From assembly GCA_902764915.1 (NCBI GenBank), contig CACWXY010000004.1, positions 62,001 through 126,000 of the forward strand: a stretch of DNA of 64,000 nt, given 5' to 3'. Under the pieces are notes generated by a model that searched no databases, had not been told where the DNA came from, and worked only from the letters and a program-made list of their open reading frames with translations. Shown here in pieces: positions 1 through 7,627 of the stretch; the stretch's first letter is position 1; each line of letters begins with the position of its first letter. Both the position numbers and the translations under genes were made by a program. The stretch is from an uncultured Eubacteriales bacterium. Lineage in GTDB: Bacteria; Bacillota; Clostridia; Christensenellales; Aristaeellaceae.

Positions 1-403
1 CATCAAAATACCGCGGCGTTTTCCCGTTCTGCGCCTGAATATACGAGAAGCGTGCCGGATCACGCTTGACCCATCCCGGCACATATGTGGATGCACTGTT
101 CTTCCACAGTCCGAACCACAGAAGAATCAGGCGATGCTTTCTTTCCCGTGCCTGCCGGATAAGGCCGTCTACCAGTGAAAAGTCAAACATGCCTTCCTCC
201 GGTTCCAGGCATTCCCAGTAGACCGGTGCGATCAGCGTATTGGTGTGAAAGCGCACATAGGCCGGCCATACGTACTTTTCCATATAGGAAAGGTCCGATG
301 CCGAGGAATTGTGGATTTCCCCGCCCCGGACAAGATACGGCGCTCCGTCCACATACAGTGCCGTGTGTTTTCCTGTGCCCTGAATGAATGGCAATGGATG
401 CAT
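1..403 (-). CDS. GH35/GH42-like glycoside hydrolase (DUF5597 type), N-terminal part
   Basis: This is the first 134 codons of a gene that runs off the left edge of the window, so its C-terminus is missing. The ATG at 403 follows GGAGG by eight bases. The protein opens with a (beta/alpha)8-barrel entry typical of beta-galactosidase-like enzymes of the GH35/GH42 clan: RGGEIHNSS near residue 24, then NTLIAPVYWECLEPEEG, which carries the first barrel strand and an E-P-E-E-G turn. No signal peptide is seen, so it is probably cytoplasmic and acts on imported oligosaccharides. The DUF5597 family is the best match I recognise. The exact substrate (beta-galactoside or another) cannot be read from this fragment. 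Confidence 0.75.
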   Translation of the reverse strand, partial: MHPLPFIQGTGKHTALYVDGAPYLVRGGEIHNSSASDLSYMEKYVWPAYVRFHTNTLIAPVYWECLEPEEGMFDFSLVDGLIRQARERKHRLILLWFGLWKNSASTYVPGWVKRDPARFSYIQAQNGKTPRYFD

Positions 404-637
404 GCTTCGTTCCTCCTGCATTCGTTCGTCTCTGCTCCGCAGAGCCCTGCGTCTGTGTGCATGGTATCGCGTTTGCCCTGTGTGCGCAATCTCTCCAGGA
501 TTTTCCCGCACCGCAAACGCCGGCATATTTCTGTGACCTTTGCCCCGATATTGACTTTCCCCGTTCTCCGGGGTAGCATTCCCTCTGCTTTGCTGTACCT
601 TACTCTTTCACACCGGCGAAGCAGAGGATGATTGTTC

Positions 638-1327
638 ATGCACATGACCGCACGGGAGAACCGGTCTGCTGTCTCCATTTTTTCCAGCCTGCTTCTGGCT
701 GCCCTGAGCCTGTTCATCAATGGCTTCGGCATTTATCTCACGATTCAGGCCGATATCGGGGCCGCGCCATGGGATGTTCTGAACCTGGGACTGTCCAGGA
801 CGCTGGGCATACTCTACGGAACCGCATCGATAGCGGTGTCCTGCACCATACTGGTGATCGATATTCTGCTGAAGGAGCCCATCGGGCTTGCCATGTTTCT
901 CGATGCAGTTGTGGTGGGCAAGTCTGTGGACTTTTTCCGCCACATTCATGCCGTTCCCGCCTGTACATCCCTTGCAAGCGCCGTTCCGGTTCTGCTCCTG
1001 GGGCTTTTCATCATTGCCTATACCCAGTACACTTACATGCTCTCTTCTCTTGGCTGCGGGCCGAGGGATACACTCCTGGTCGGGCTTTCCAGACGAGCCC
1101 GGAACATTCCCATCGGGCTTGTAAGCATAACCCTGCTTTCCCTGGCCACTTTTCTCGGCTGGCTTCTGGGCGGACCAGTAGGCATCGGTACACTGCTGTG
1201 TGCATTCGCCTCCGGCCCGATCATGCAGTTTGCCTTCTCCACGGTGCACTTTGACGCTGCCTCGGTGCATCATCAGTCCATCACGGAGTCCCTGCAGGTC
1301 TGCTTTCACAGTGGTGCCAGGCCCTGA
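638..1327 (+). CDS. YczE/YyaS/YitT-family integral membrane protein
   Basis: A 229-residue polytopic membrane protein with about five hydrophobic segments. The N-terminal segment contains the family-like stretch INGFGIYLTIQADIGAAPWD, followed by LNLGLS; a second copy-like stretch (LSSLGCGPRDTLLVGLSRRA) lies near residue 135. This internal similarity is typical of YczE/YyaS proteins. The function of the family is not settled; in Bacillus some members sit next to surfactin or transporter genes. I chose ATG 638 because AGAGGA at 623-628 is nine bases upstream; a TTG at 632 and an ATG at 644 are alternatives. It is divergent from the glycosidase on its left, with no obvious shared operon on its right. 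Confidence 0.7.
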   Translation: MHMTARENRSAVSIFSSLLLAALSLFINGFGIYLTIQADIGAAPWDVLNLGLSRTLGILYGTASIAVSCTILVIDILLKEPIGLAMFLDAVVVGKSVDFFRHIHAVPACTSLASAVPVLLLGLFIIAYTQYTYMLSSLGCGPRDTLLVGLSRRARNIPIGLVSITLLSLATFLGWLLGGPVGIGTLLCAFASGPIMQFAFSTVHFDAASVHHQSITESLQVCFHSGARP

Positions 1328-1473
1328 CCTGCGCACGCAGTCAGTGTTTTCCAAACATTCCCTCTGTTTTCACACTTTTTTCACACTTTTCCCATAAAGC
1401 CTTCAGAAAAGAGCGGGATACTGTACATGCGGCAAGGATAAGCCGCGATTGCTATGGAAGGGAGGATCTTTCC

Positions 1474-3036
1474 ATGAAAGATCTGAAAAAATATGTAAGC
1501 GGTCTGCTTGCGCTTTCACTGATCACCTTTTCTGTACTGACAGCCTCTGCGGAAAACGCGGACACACCGCCTGAACCGCCGCAGGGGGAAGTCACCACGG
1601 ACGGCCAGACGCCTCCGGAAAGACCGGACGGCGACATGGGAACGCCTCCGGATATACCCGGCGGCACACCGGCCGGCATGCCCGCCAGCGCCATGGGCAC
1701 ACCGCCTGAAGGCGGCATGGGCGGTCCCGGCGGCGGTTCTTCCCAGCCTTCCAGTTATGAAGCACTGGCCAGTTACAGCGAAAACACGGAACTGAACGGC
1801 GTCAGCCTTGCCTCTACCGGTGATGACGAAAACGCGCTGCTGGTGACAGGCGGCACAGTAACCGTCTCCGGCAGTACGCTCTCCCGTGTATCAGACAATT
1901 CCACCGGCGGTGACAGCGCTTCCTTCTATGGGGTCGGCGCGGCGGTACTGGTCACCGACGGCGAAGTTCATGTGACAGACAGCGAGATTACAACGGACGC
2001 ATCCGGCGGCGCCGGCGTATTTGCCTATGGTGACGGTGTGGCTTACGTGGAAAACACTACCATCCGTACAGAGCAGAATACCTCCGGAGGCATTCATGTA
2101 GCCGGCGGCGGTACGCTTTATGCGAAGAACCTTGATGTCATCACCAACGGCGGGTCAGCCGCCGCGATCCGCTCTGACCGCGGCAGCGGCACCATGGTTG
2201 TAGACGGCGGCACCTATACTTCCAATGGTTCGGGTTCCCCCGCGGTCTATGTCACGGCGGATATTACCATACGGGACGCCAGCCTTACCGCAACCGGTTC
2301 GGAAGCCCTGTGCCTGGAGGGCCTCAATACGGTACGCCTCTATAACTGTACCCTGGAAGGCGATATGCCGCAGGACGCCCAGAACGACAATACCTGGACC
2401 GTGATTCTCTACCAGTCCATGTCCGGAGACAGTCAGGTCGGGGAAGGCACCTTTATCATGGACGGGGGCAGCCTTGTCTCGCACAGCGGCGGGCTCTTCT
2501 ATTCCACCAACACTGACTCGGTCTTTACCCTGCGTAATGTGGAGATCATAACGGATGAAACCCCGGATTATTTCCTGCGCGTAACCGGCAACAGCAATGC
2601 ACGGGGCTGGGGCAGCACCGGAAGCAATGGTGCCAATACCGTCTTTACAGCCTATCAACAGACCATGAACGGGGATATCCTCTATGACTCCATCTCCAAC
2701 CTGACGCTCTATCTCCTGGAAGGCACACACCTGACCGGTGCCGTACTGGATGATGAGTCCTGCGCCGGAAACGGAGGGAACGGCACAGCAGCAGTTGCAG
2801 TCGATGCCACATCCACCTGGACGGTTACCGAGAACTCAACACTGACTTCCCTGGCCTGCGAGGGAACACTGCAGGACGCAGACGGTCGCACGGTATCTGT
2901 TCTTGGGAATGACGGAACTGTATATATCCAGGGAGAGAGCGATATCGTCATCTATGTTGACGGTTTCAGCGATACCATTGATATTTCCTCTACCGGTATC
3001 ATTCCTGCCTATGACGCCATGGTCTCCATGCCCTGA
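1474..3036 (+). CDS. Secreted Pro/Gly-rich beta-helix surface protein
   Basis: The 520-residue product starts with MKDLKKYVSG and a hydrophobic stretch ending in LTASA, a clear type I signal peptide of about 26 residues. Residues 27-90 are rich in Pro, Gly, Met and acidic residues (repeats such as TPPE, GTPPD) and probably form a flexible spacer. From about residue 95 to the end the sequence is Thr/Ser/Gly/Asn-rich with many short strands (VTGGTVTVSGST, VTDGEVHVTDSEI, VVDGGTYTSNGS), the pattern of a right-handed parallel beta-helix or adhesin-like fold. There is no LPXTG motif or C-terminal membrane anchor, so attachment is unknown. The ATG follows GGAGGATCTTTCC. It is monocistronic, with a strong terminator just downstream. 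Confidence 0.75.
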   Translation: MKDLKKYVSGLLALSLITFSVLTASAENADTPPEPPQGEVTTDGQTPPERPDGDMGTPPDIPGGTPAGMPASAMGTPPEGGMGGPGGGSSQPSSYEALASYSENTELNGVSLASTGDDENALLVTGGTVTVSGSTLSRVSDNSTGGDSASFYGVGAAVLVTDGEVHVTDSEITTDASGGAGVFAYGDGVAYVENTTIRTEQNTSGGIHVAGGGTLYAKNLDVITNGGSAAAIRSDRGSGTMVVDGGTYTSNGSGSPAVYVTADITIRDASLTATGSEALCLEGLNTVRLYNCTLEGDMPQDAQNDNTWTVILYQSMSGDSQVGEGTFIMDGGSLVSHSGGLFYSTNTDSVFTLRNVEIITDETPDYFLRVTGNSNARGWGSTGSNGANTVFTAYQQTMNGDILYDSISNLTLYLLEGTHLTGAVLDDESCAGNGGNGTAAVAVDATSTWTVTENSTLTSLACEGTLQDADGRTVSVLGNDGTVYIQGESDIVIYVDGFSDTIDISSTGIIPAYDAMVSMP

Positions 3037-3051
3037 CCAGCGCGTTCTTTC

Positions 3052-3079
3052 AGCGGATCTGCATGATCCGCTTTTTTTC
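3052..3079 (+). terminator. Rho-independent terminator after beta-helix gene
   Basis: The arms AGCGGATC (3052-3059) and GATCCGCT (3065-3072) pair perfectly around a five-base loop and run straight into a tract of T residues. It lies 15 bases after the stop codon. Confidence 0.9.
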
Positions 3080-3120
3080 ATGCCTGTAGATGGCAGCGCA
3101 TGACGCGGATGAATCGGCTG

Positions 3121-3148
3121 AAAAAAGCCGTGAGAGCATCGCTCTCAC
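3121..3148 (-). terminator. Terminator of the PfkB kinase gene
   Basis: On the minus strand the stem GTGAGAG/CTCTCAC (3130-3148) is followed by GGC and six T residues, 71 bases after the kinase stop codon. Confidence 0.75.
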
Positions 3149-3219
3149 AGCCCATTCCATGCGCGCTCTCCCTGGCTGCGCACCGCCTGTGCGGCCGTGC
3201 CGCCGTATGCTTCCGCCCG

Positions 3220-4170
3220 CTACACGTCCATATGGGCGTGCATCGGGTGCAGGTCAAACTCCTCCGGCCGAAATCGCGGACAGACGCTTTCCTTTGTCGC
3301 AATCACGGATGCGGCCAGCCGTGTGCCGATCGCACATGCATCCTGCAGCGTCTTCCCATAGGTCAGTCCAATGGCAATCCCTGCGAAGAAGGCGTCGCCT
3401 GCCCCGGTCGTATCGATCACATCCACTTTCTGCGGCGGACAGATTCCGCTGCTGCCCGACGCGTCCACATACACGGCGCCGTGCTCGCCCATGGTTACCA
3501 CCATCTGACGGATCCGTGCCTTTTTCACCCGGGGCACCAGCACTTCCTCCAGTTCTTCCGGAGTCATCGTATCGTAATCCTCGGAAAACAGAAGCCCGGC
3601 TTCCTGCTGATTGCATACCACGCAGCCGGTGCGCTGCAGCAGGTCTCTGCGCTCCATGGCAATGGACATGTTGGAGACCACAGCATACACTTCCTTGTGA
3701 TACTTGTCCGCCAGACTGAATACCTGTTTGAGGATCGGGACCTCCATATCAATCTCCACCACAATACTGTCGCAGTCCGAGATGATCTCATCCCCTTTTT
3801 CCAGAAGCACATCCAGAATCGGGCTCAGAACCGGGCGTGAGGAAATAGACGCAACCACATCGCCCTTATGATCGAACACCGCAAGCCATGTGCCCAGCCC
3901 GTCCGGACGGCGGGGAATATAGTCCACATTCACCTTATGCCGCCTGAGCTTTTCAATGACGTCCGTGCTGATCCCGCTGTCGTCCGCCACGCTGAGAAAG
4001 GTAGGCCGCAGTTCCACATTGGCAATGTCTTCCGCCACATTCCGGCTGACGCCGCCATGGGTATGAATAACACGGCCCACATTCCTGCCTGCCGGTATGT
4101 ACTGTGTGGACGGATATCCCTTAATATCCACGAAAATGGAACCCATGACAACAATTCCCTTGCTTCCCAT
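3220..4170 (-). CDS. PfkB (ribokinase)-family sugar or nucleoside kinase
   Basis: A 316-residue kinase of the PfkB/ribokinase superfamily, which phosphorylates the hydroxymethyl group of sugars or nucleosides with ATP. The N-terminus GIVVMGSIFVDI and the substrate loop GGVSRNVAEDIAN (about residue 47) match the family, and the signature DTTGAGDAFFAG carries the anion hole and catalytic base Asp259. The GGVxRN(V/I)AE motif resembles that of pseudouridine-type kinases, and the second PfkB gene of this window (41858) shows it too. The start at 4170 follows GGAGGGGAAGTAT; an upstream extension to 4248 lacks a site. It is divergent from the sugar-acid dehydratase, which suggests a common sugar-acid or nucleoside route. 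Substrate uncertain. Confidence 0.85.
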   Translation of the reverse strand: MGSKGIVVMGSIFVDIKGYPSTQYIPAGRNVGRVIHTHGGVSRNVAEDIANVELRPTFLSVADDSGISTDVIEKLRRHKVNVDYIPRRPDGLGTWLAVFDHKGDVVASISSRPVLSPILDVLLEKGDEIISDCDSIVVEIDMEVPILKQVFSLADKYHKEVYAVVSNMSIAMERRDLLQRTGCVVCNQQEAGLLFSEDYDTMTPEELEEVLVPRVKKARIRQMVVTMGEHGAVYVDASGSSGICPPQKVDVIDTTGAGDAFFAGIAIGLTYGKTLQDACAIGTRLAASVIATKESVCPRFRPEEFDLHPMHAHMDV

Positions 4171-4199
4171 ATACTTCCCCTCCTCCAGATAGTACGAAA

Positions 4200-4228
4200 A
4201 ATATAACATTTCCATTGCCTGCGGGCAA
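4200..4228 (-). promoter_or_regulatory. Sigma-A-like promoter for the PfkB kinase
   Basis: On the minus strand TTGCCC (4223-4228) and TATATT (4200-4205) are separated by exactly 17 bases, 30 bases upstream of the kinase start. Confidence 0.5.
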
Positions 4229-4248
4229 GAATGCCCTGTCCCTGCCAT

Positions 4249-4277
4249 TTGTTTCTTTCCCGCCGGTCTGCTATCAT
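4249..4277 (+). promoter_or_regulatory. Sigma-A-like promoter for the IlvD/Edd dehydratase
   Basis: TTGTTT (4249-4254) and TATCAT (4272-4277) are separated by 17 bases, 27 bases before the start codon. It is arranged back to back with the kinase promoter about 20 bases away, so one regulator could control both genes. Confidence 0.45.
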
Positions 4278-4304
4278 GAAAAAAAACGGAAAGGAACCTT
4301 TGCC

Positions 4305-6062
4305 ATGGAACTGATCAGCCAGAAAATGCGGTGCCTGGCACCGGAATTGGATCCGCTGCGCCTGGGGACCGGATGGAAGAAAGAGGACCTGGCCAAAATC
4401 CAGGTCATGATTGAATCAACCTTCGGAGACAGTCATCCCGGTTCCGGGCATCTGAATGCACTGGTAGAGGCTGCCCGGGAAGGCATTGCAGAAAGCGGCG
4501 GACACGGTGCGCGCTATTTCTGTACCGACATGTGCGACGGAGAAAGCCAGGGCACAGACGGCATCAATTTTTCTCTGGTCAGCCGCGAAATGATCGCGAA
4601 CATGATTGAAATCCATGCTTGCGCCACACCGTTTGACGGCGCCGTCTTTATTGCCAGCTGCGACAAGGGCATGCCGGGAAGCCTCATGGGCATGCTGCGG
4701 GTCAATATTCCTTCCGTCATGGTGCCGGGCGGCGTCATGCAGGCCGGGCCGGACCTGCTGACACTGGAGCAGCTGGGCATGTATGCCGCCCAGTACGAGC
4801 GCGGCGAAATCGATGCCGCACGTTTCCAGTGGGCCAAGGAAAACGCGTGCCCGGGCTGCGGCGCATGCTCGTTTATCGGAACCGCCACATCCATGCAGAT
4901 CATGGCGGAGGCCCTGGGACTCGCACTTCCGGGAAGCGCCCTTCTGCCCGCCGCCAGCCCTGACCTTCTCACGTATGCCAAGCGTGCGGGAAAGCAGGCA
5001 GTAATCCTTGCACGGCAGGGCCTGCGTCCTTCCGATATTGTCACCATGGAAAGCTTTGAGAATGCGATCCTGATTCATGCCGCCATCTCCGGTTCCACGA
5101 ACTGTCTCCTGCATCTGCCTGCCATAGCGCACGAGGCTGGGCTTACCATTGACGGGAATATGTTTGACCGGCTGCACAGAGGCGCGCATTACCTCCTGAA
5201 CCTGCGTCCCGCAGGAAAATGGCCCGCCGAGTTCTTCTATTATGCCGGAGGCGTTCCCGGCATCATGGAAGCGCTTCGCCCCTGCCTGCATCTGGATGCC
5301 ATGACTGTCACAGGAAAAACACTCCGCCAGAACCTGGATGAACTGCGGCAGGAAGGCTTTTACGAGAGATGCCAGGCATGGCTTGATCAGGCCAATGAAA
5401 AGTACGGACTGCATCTGACAAGGGACGACATTATCCGTCCTTACAGTCAGCCGCTGGGTACAGACGGGTCCGTTGCGGTTCTCAGGGGTAATCTGGCGCC
5501 TCTGGGGGCTGTCATCAAGCATACCGCCTGTCCCCGGGAAATGTTCCGTGCTGTCCTGCATGCCCGGCCGTTTGACAGTGAAGAAGAGGCGATTGATGCC
5601 ATCCTGCATCACCGGGTTTCCCCGGGCGACGCCGTTCTGATCCGTTACGAGGGCCCGAAAGGTTCCGGCATGCCGGAAATGTTCTACACCTCCGAAGCCA
5701 TCGCCTCGGATAAGGCGCTGGGACGCACTATTGCGCTGATCACAGACGGGCGCTTCTCCGGCGCTTCCACCGGCCCGGTCATTGGACACTGCAGTCCGGA
5801 AGCGCAGTCCGGCGGTCCCATCGCGCTGGTGGAAGAAGGCGATCTGATCGAACTGGATGTAGAAAAGCGGATCCTGGCGCTGGTAGGAGTACACGGCGAA
5901 CGGAAAACACCCGAAGAGATGGACCGCATCCTTGCGGAAAGAAAAGGCCGCTGGCAGCCTAAGCCCCGAAAATATCACGCCGGGGTTCTCCGGCTTTTCA
6001 GCGAGCATGCTGCTTCCCCTATGGAAGGCGCCTATCTGCAGTTTGATAAACCGGAACAGTGA
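4305..6062 (+). CDS. IlvD/Edd-family dehydratase, probably for a sugar acid
   Basis: A 585-residue iron-sulfur dehydratase of the dihydroxy-acid / phosphogluconate / aldonate dehydratase family, which removes water from 2,3-dihydroxy acids. Conserved blocks are DMCDGESQG (Cys77), SCDKGMPG (Cys119), CPGCGACSFIGTATSM (Cys182, 185, 188) and, near the C-terminus, ALITDGRFSGASTGP followed by GHCSPEA. The MCDG-x-x-QG block is closer to Edd and YjhG/YagF sugar-acid enzymes than to the SDGISMG of classic IlvD, and the early Cys-Asn motif of IlvD is replaced by HPGSGH. No other branched-chain biosynthesis gene is near, and a sugar kinase is divergent, so a catabolic sugar-acid role is more likely. The start ATG 4305 follows AAAGGAACCTTTGCC. 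Confidence 0.85.
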   Translation: MELISQKMRCLAPELDPLRLGTGWKKEDLAKIQVMIESTFGDSHPGSGHLNALVEAAREGIAESGGHGARYFCTDMCDGESQGTDGINFSLVSREMIANMIEIHACATPFDGAVFIASCDKGMPGSLMGMLRVNIPSVMVPGGVMQAGPDLLTLEQLGMYAAQYERGEIDAARFQWAKENACPGCGACSFIGTATSMQIMAEALGLALPGSALLPAASPDLLTYAKRAGKQAVILARQGLRPSDIVTMESFENAILIHAAISGSTNCLLHLPAIAHEAGLTIDGNMFDRLHRGAHYLLNLRPAGKWPAEFFYYAGGVPGIMEALRPCLHLDAMTVTGKTLRQNLDELRQEGFYERCQAWLDQANEKYGLHLTRDDIIRPYSQPLGTDGSVAVLRGNLAPLGAVIKHTACPREMFRAVLHARPFDSEEEAIDAILHHRVSPGDAVLIRYEGPKGSGMPEMFYTSEAIASDKALGRTIALITDGRFSGASTGPVIGHCSPEAQSGGPIALVEEGDLIELDVEKRILALVGVHGERKTPEEMDRILAERKGRWQPKPRKYHAGVLRLFSEHAASPMEGAYLQFDKPEQ

Positions 6063-6460
6063 TGATTGCCGGGGCGTCACAGAGACAGACACCTTACAAA
6101 CATATGGCCAGACCCAGGCCAGGGGCATTGCGTGATCGATCAAGCGCAATGCCCTTGTTTGGGTTCTTTTGGCATGGAATGCGAGGCTGCGCCGCACAGA
6201 CAGAAACCGCAGAAGAAAGCCTGGCTGTCCCGGTCTTATGCTTGAAGACGGTACAAACGTTCTCACCGGGGATCGCATCAGGCCGCACGCCCCTCTTTCA
6301 GACACGTCGTATCGGCAGGTATGGCAGATGCTGCCTCCTGTATGCCCTGCCGCCGCCCGGCCGGCGCACCGCCATCCCCTGTGCGCATGTTCTTACGGCT
6401 TCTTCCCGGCCGGCACCTCCCGGTGCCTTTTCCGGTGCGCCGGCTCGATGGCAAACATCT
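6063..6460. other. Intergenic region without a gene
   Basis: Apart from the terminator at 6123-6161 I see no supported feature. Several GC-rich self-complementary stretches between 6350 and 6450 may serve the end of the convergent PrsW-like gene, but none has a convincing T tract. Confidence 0.5.
6123..6161 (+). terminator. Terminator after the IlvD/Edd gene
   Basis: GGGCATTGCG (6123-6132) pairs perfectly with CGCAATGCCC (6145-6154), followed by TTGTTT. It begins 60 bases past the stop codon. Confidence 0.85.
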
Positions 6461-7210
6461 TTACTGCACTGCCTGGACGCGTGGGGGGACTTCCGGTGCT
6501 TCCCTGGCGATGCGGCGTACGTTCCTGATGGTTCGGATCGTGTAGGTCAGCCCCAGAACGAGGGAAGCGAGCAGCATAACCGCGCTGATGACCTGCATTG
6601 CCGTGGAATCCTCCTGCCCTGCACAATAGACGATTACGCTCAGTGCACTGTCCCAGATGCCGTGCAGCAGGAACGGGACAATCCATGCCATGAACCATTC
6701 CTTTCTGGCGCATGCCTGCTCGTTTCGGGCCTTTGCCTGCCGGTACTCATAGAAGTGTGCGCCCTGGTTGAACTGCCAGAGCAGGTGCATGGGCACAATC
6801 GAGCCAATGATGGCCGAAGCCGGATTGGCCATTGCCGCCTTTTCCACCACGGCATAGGTCAGGCCGATTGTACCCGCTGTCAGGATACAGTCAATCTTGC
6901 GCTCCGGAGTGTATTTCCGGAAGGCCAGCAGAAAGCCCAGCAGCTTGAAGCCCTCCTCCAGCAGCGCCGCGCGAAGGAAATCGGCGGCTATCTCCCTGGC
7001 CAGTTCATTCGGCTGCGGTGTTCCGAAGATCGCATCCCAGGCGATCTCAGAGACGATAATCGGCACACAGCTGCACAGAAGGCCATAGAACATAGCGATG
7101 TGCACATAATCCTTCCGCGTCAGCACGCGGTTTGTACCCTGCGCACGGACTGCAAGCAGAAACCACAGCATACCGCACACGACCGCCAGCGTAATCCCGA
7201 TGAATTCCAC
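6461..7210 (-). CDS. PrsW-like intramembrane metalloprotease
   Basis: A 249-residue membrane protein with about seven hydrophobic segments. The motifs of the PrsW/CAAX-protease-like group are present: EEGFK near residue 86 (the EExxK motif), a central histidine in SIVPMHLLWQF, and HGIWDS near residue 189, which together would bind zinc in the membrane. In Bacillus PrsW starts the cleavage of anti-sigma factor RsiW, but homologues are diverse and the substrate here is unknown; no anti-sigma gene is nearby. The C-terminus is a short basic cytoplasmic tail. The gene is monocistronic. A TATAAT element on the minus strand around 7338 could be part of its promoter, but no good -35 box accompanies it. 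Confidence 0.75.
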   Translation of the reverse strand: MEFIGITLAVVCGMLWFLLAVRAQGTNRVLTRKDYVHIAMFYGLLCSCVPIIVSEIAWDAIFGTPQPNELAREIAADFLRAALLEEGFKLLGFLLAFRKYTPERKIDCILTAGTIGLTYAVVEKAAMANPASAIIGSIVPMHLLWQFNQGAHFYEYRQAKARNEQACARKEWFMAWIVPFLLHGIWDSALSVIVYCAGQEDSTAMQVISAVMLLASLVLGLTYTIRTIRNVRRIAREAPEVPPRVQAVQ

Positions 7211-7627
7211 AGTATTCCCCCCTGTTTGGCGATACAGCCGCCCTATCTCCAGTCTCTATGTTCCGTCCGGTCTTCATCCTCCCGTCGGAGGCACCGTAAT
7301 GCATGGCTTCGCATGATGCATACCGTTCAGACCCATTCCCATTATAATCCTTTGGGGCCGGTATCCCTGCTGTTTTCTTTCGCATCCATTTCTTTCAAAA
7401 TAAGCATCGGTCCACATCAGGGACGGAGGACAAAAGCAGTGCGCCGGTGCATGAAAAAGCCTGCAAAAGCCAGTATGGACTGGCTTCGCAGGCACATTGG
7501 CACTGAGAAGTGTCGGAAGAGTCATGCTTCATCTGGAAGCACTGCCGATGCATCGGTCGGCTGCTCTTACAAAAGCGCGCAGACCCGTGCACCATAAAAC
7601 CATTTGTCTATCCGGCGAACGCACATG
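7211..7627. other. Intergenic region between two minus-strand genes
   Basis: It holds the terminator of the secreted-protein gene (7453-7493) and, nearer 7340, a minus-strand TATAAT that may belong to the PrsW-like gene. I see no coding sequence. Confidence 0.5.
7453..7493 (-). terminator. Terminator of the secreted protein gene at 7628
   Basis: A two-part stem, GCCTGC/GCAGGC outside and AAGCCAGT/ACTGGCTT inside with an ATGG loop, is followed on the minus strand by TTTTTC. It lies about 135 bases past the stop codon. Confidence 0.85.

Noticed and set aside
4416..6305. A 629-codon frame antisense to the IlvD/Edd gene
   Set aside because: Composition is atypical and the plus strand encodes a conserved enzyme with intact motifs.
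6059..7597. A 512-codon plus-strand open frame opposite the PrsW-like gene
   Set aside because: It has no domain, many Arg/Cys/His residues, no ribosome site, and mirrors a well-supported membrane protein. It is an antisense shadow of GC-rich codons.
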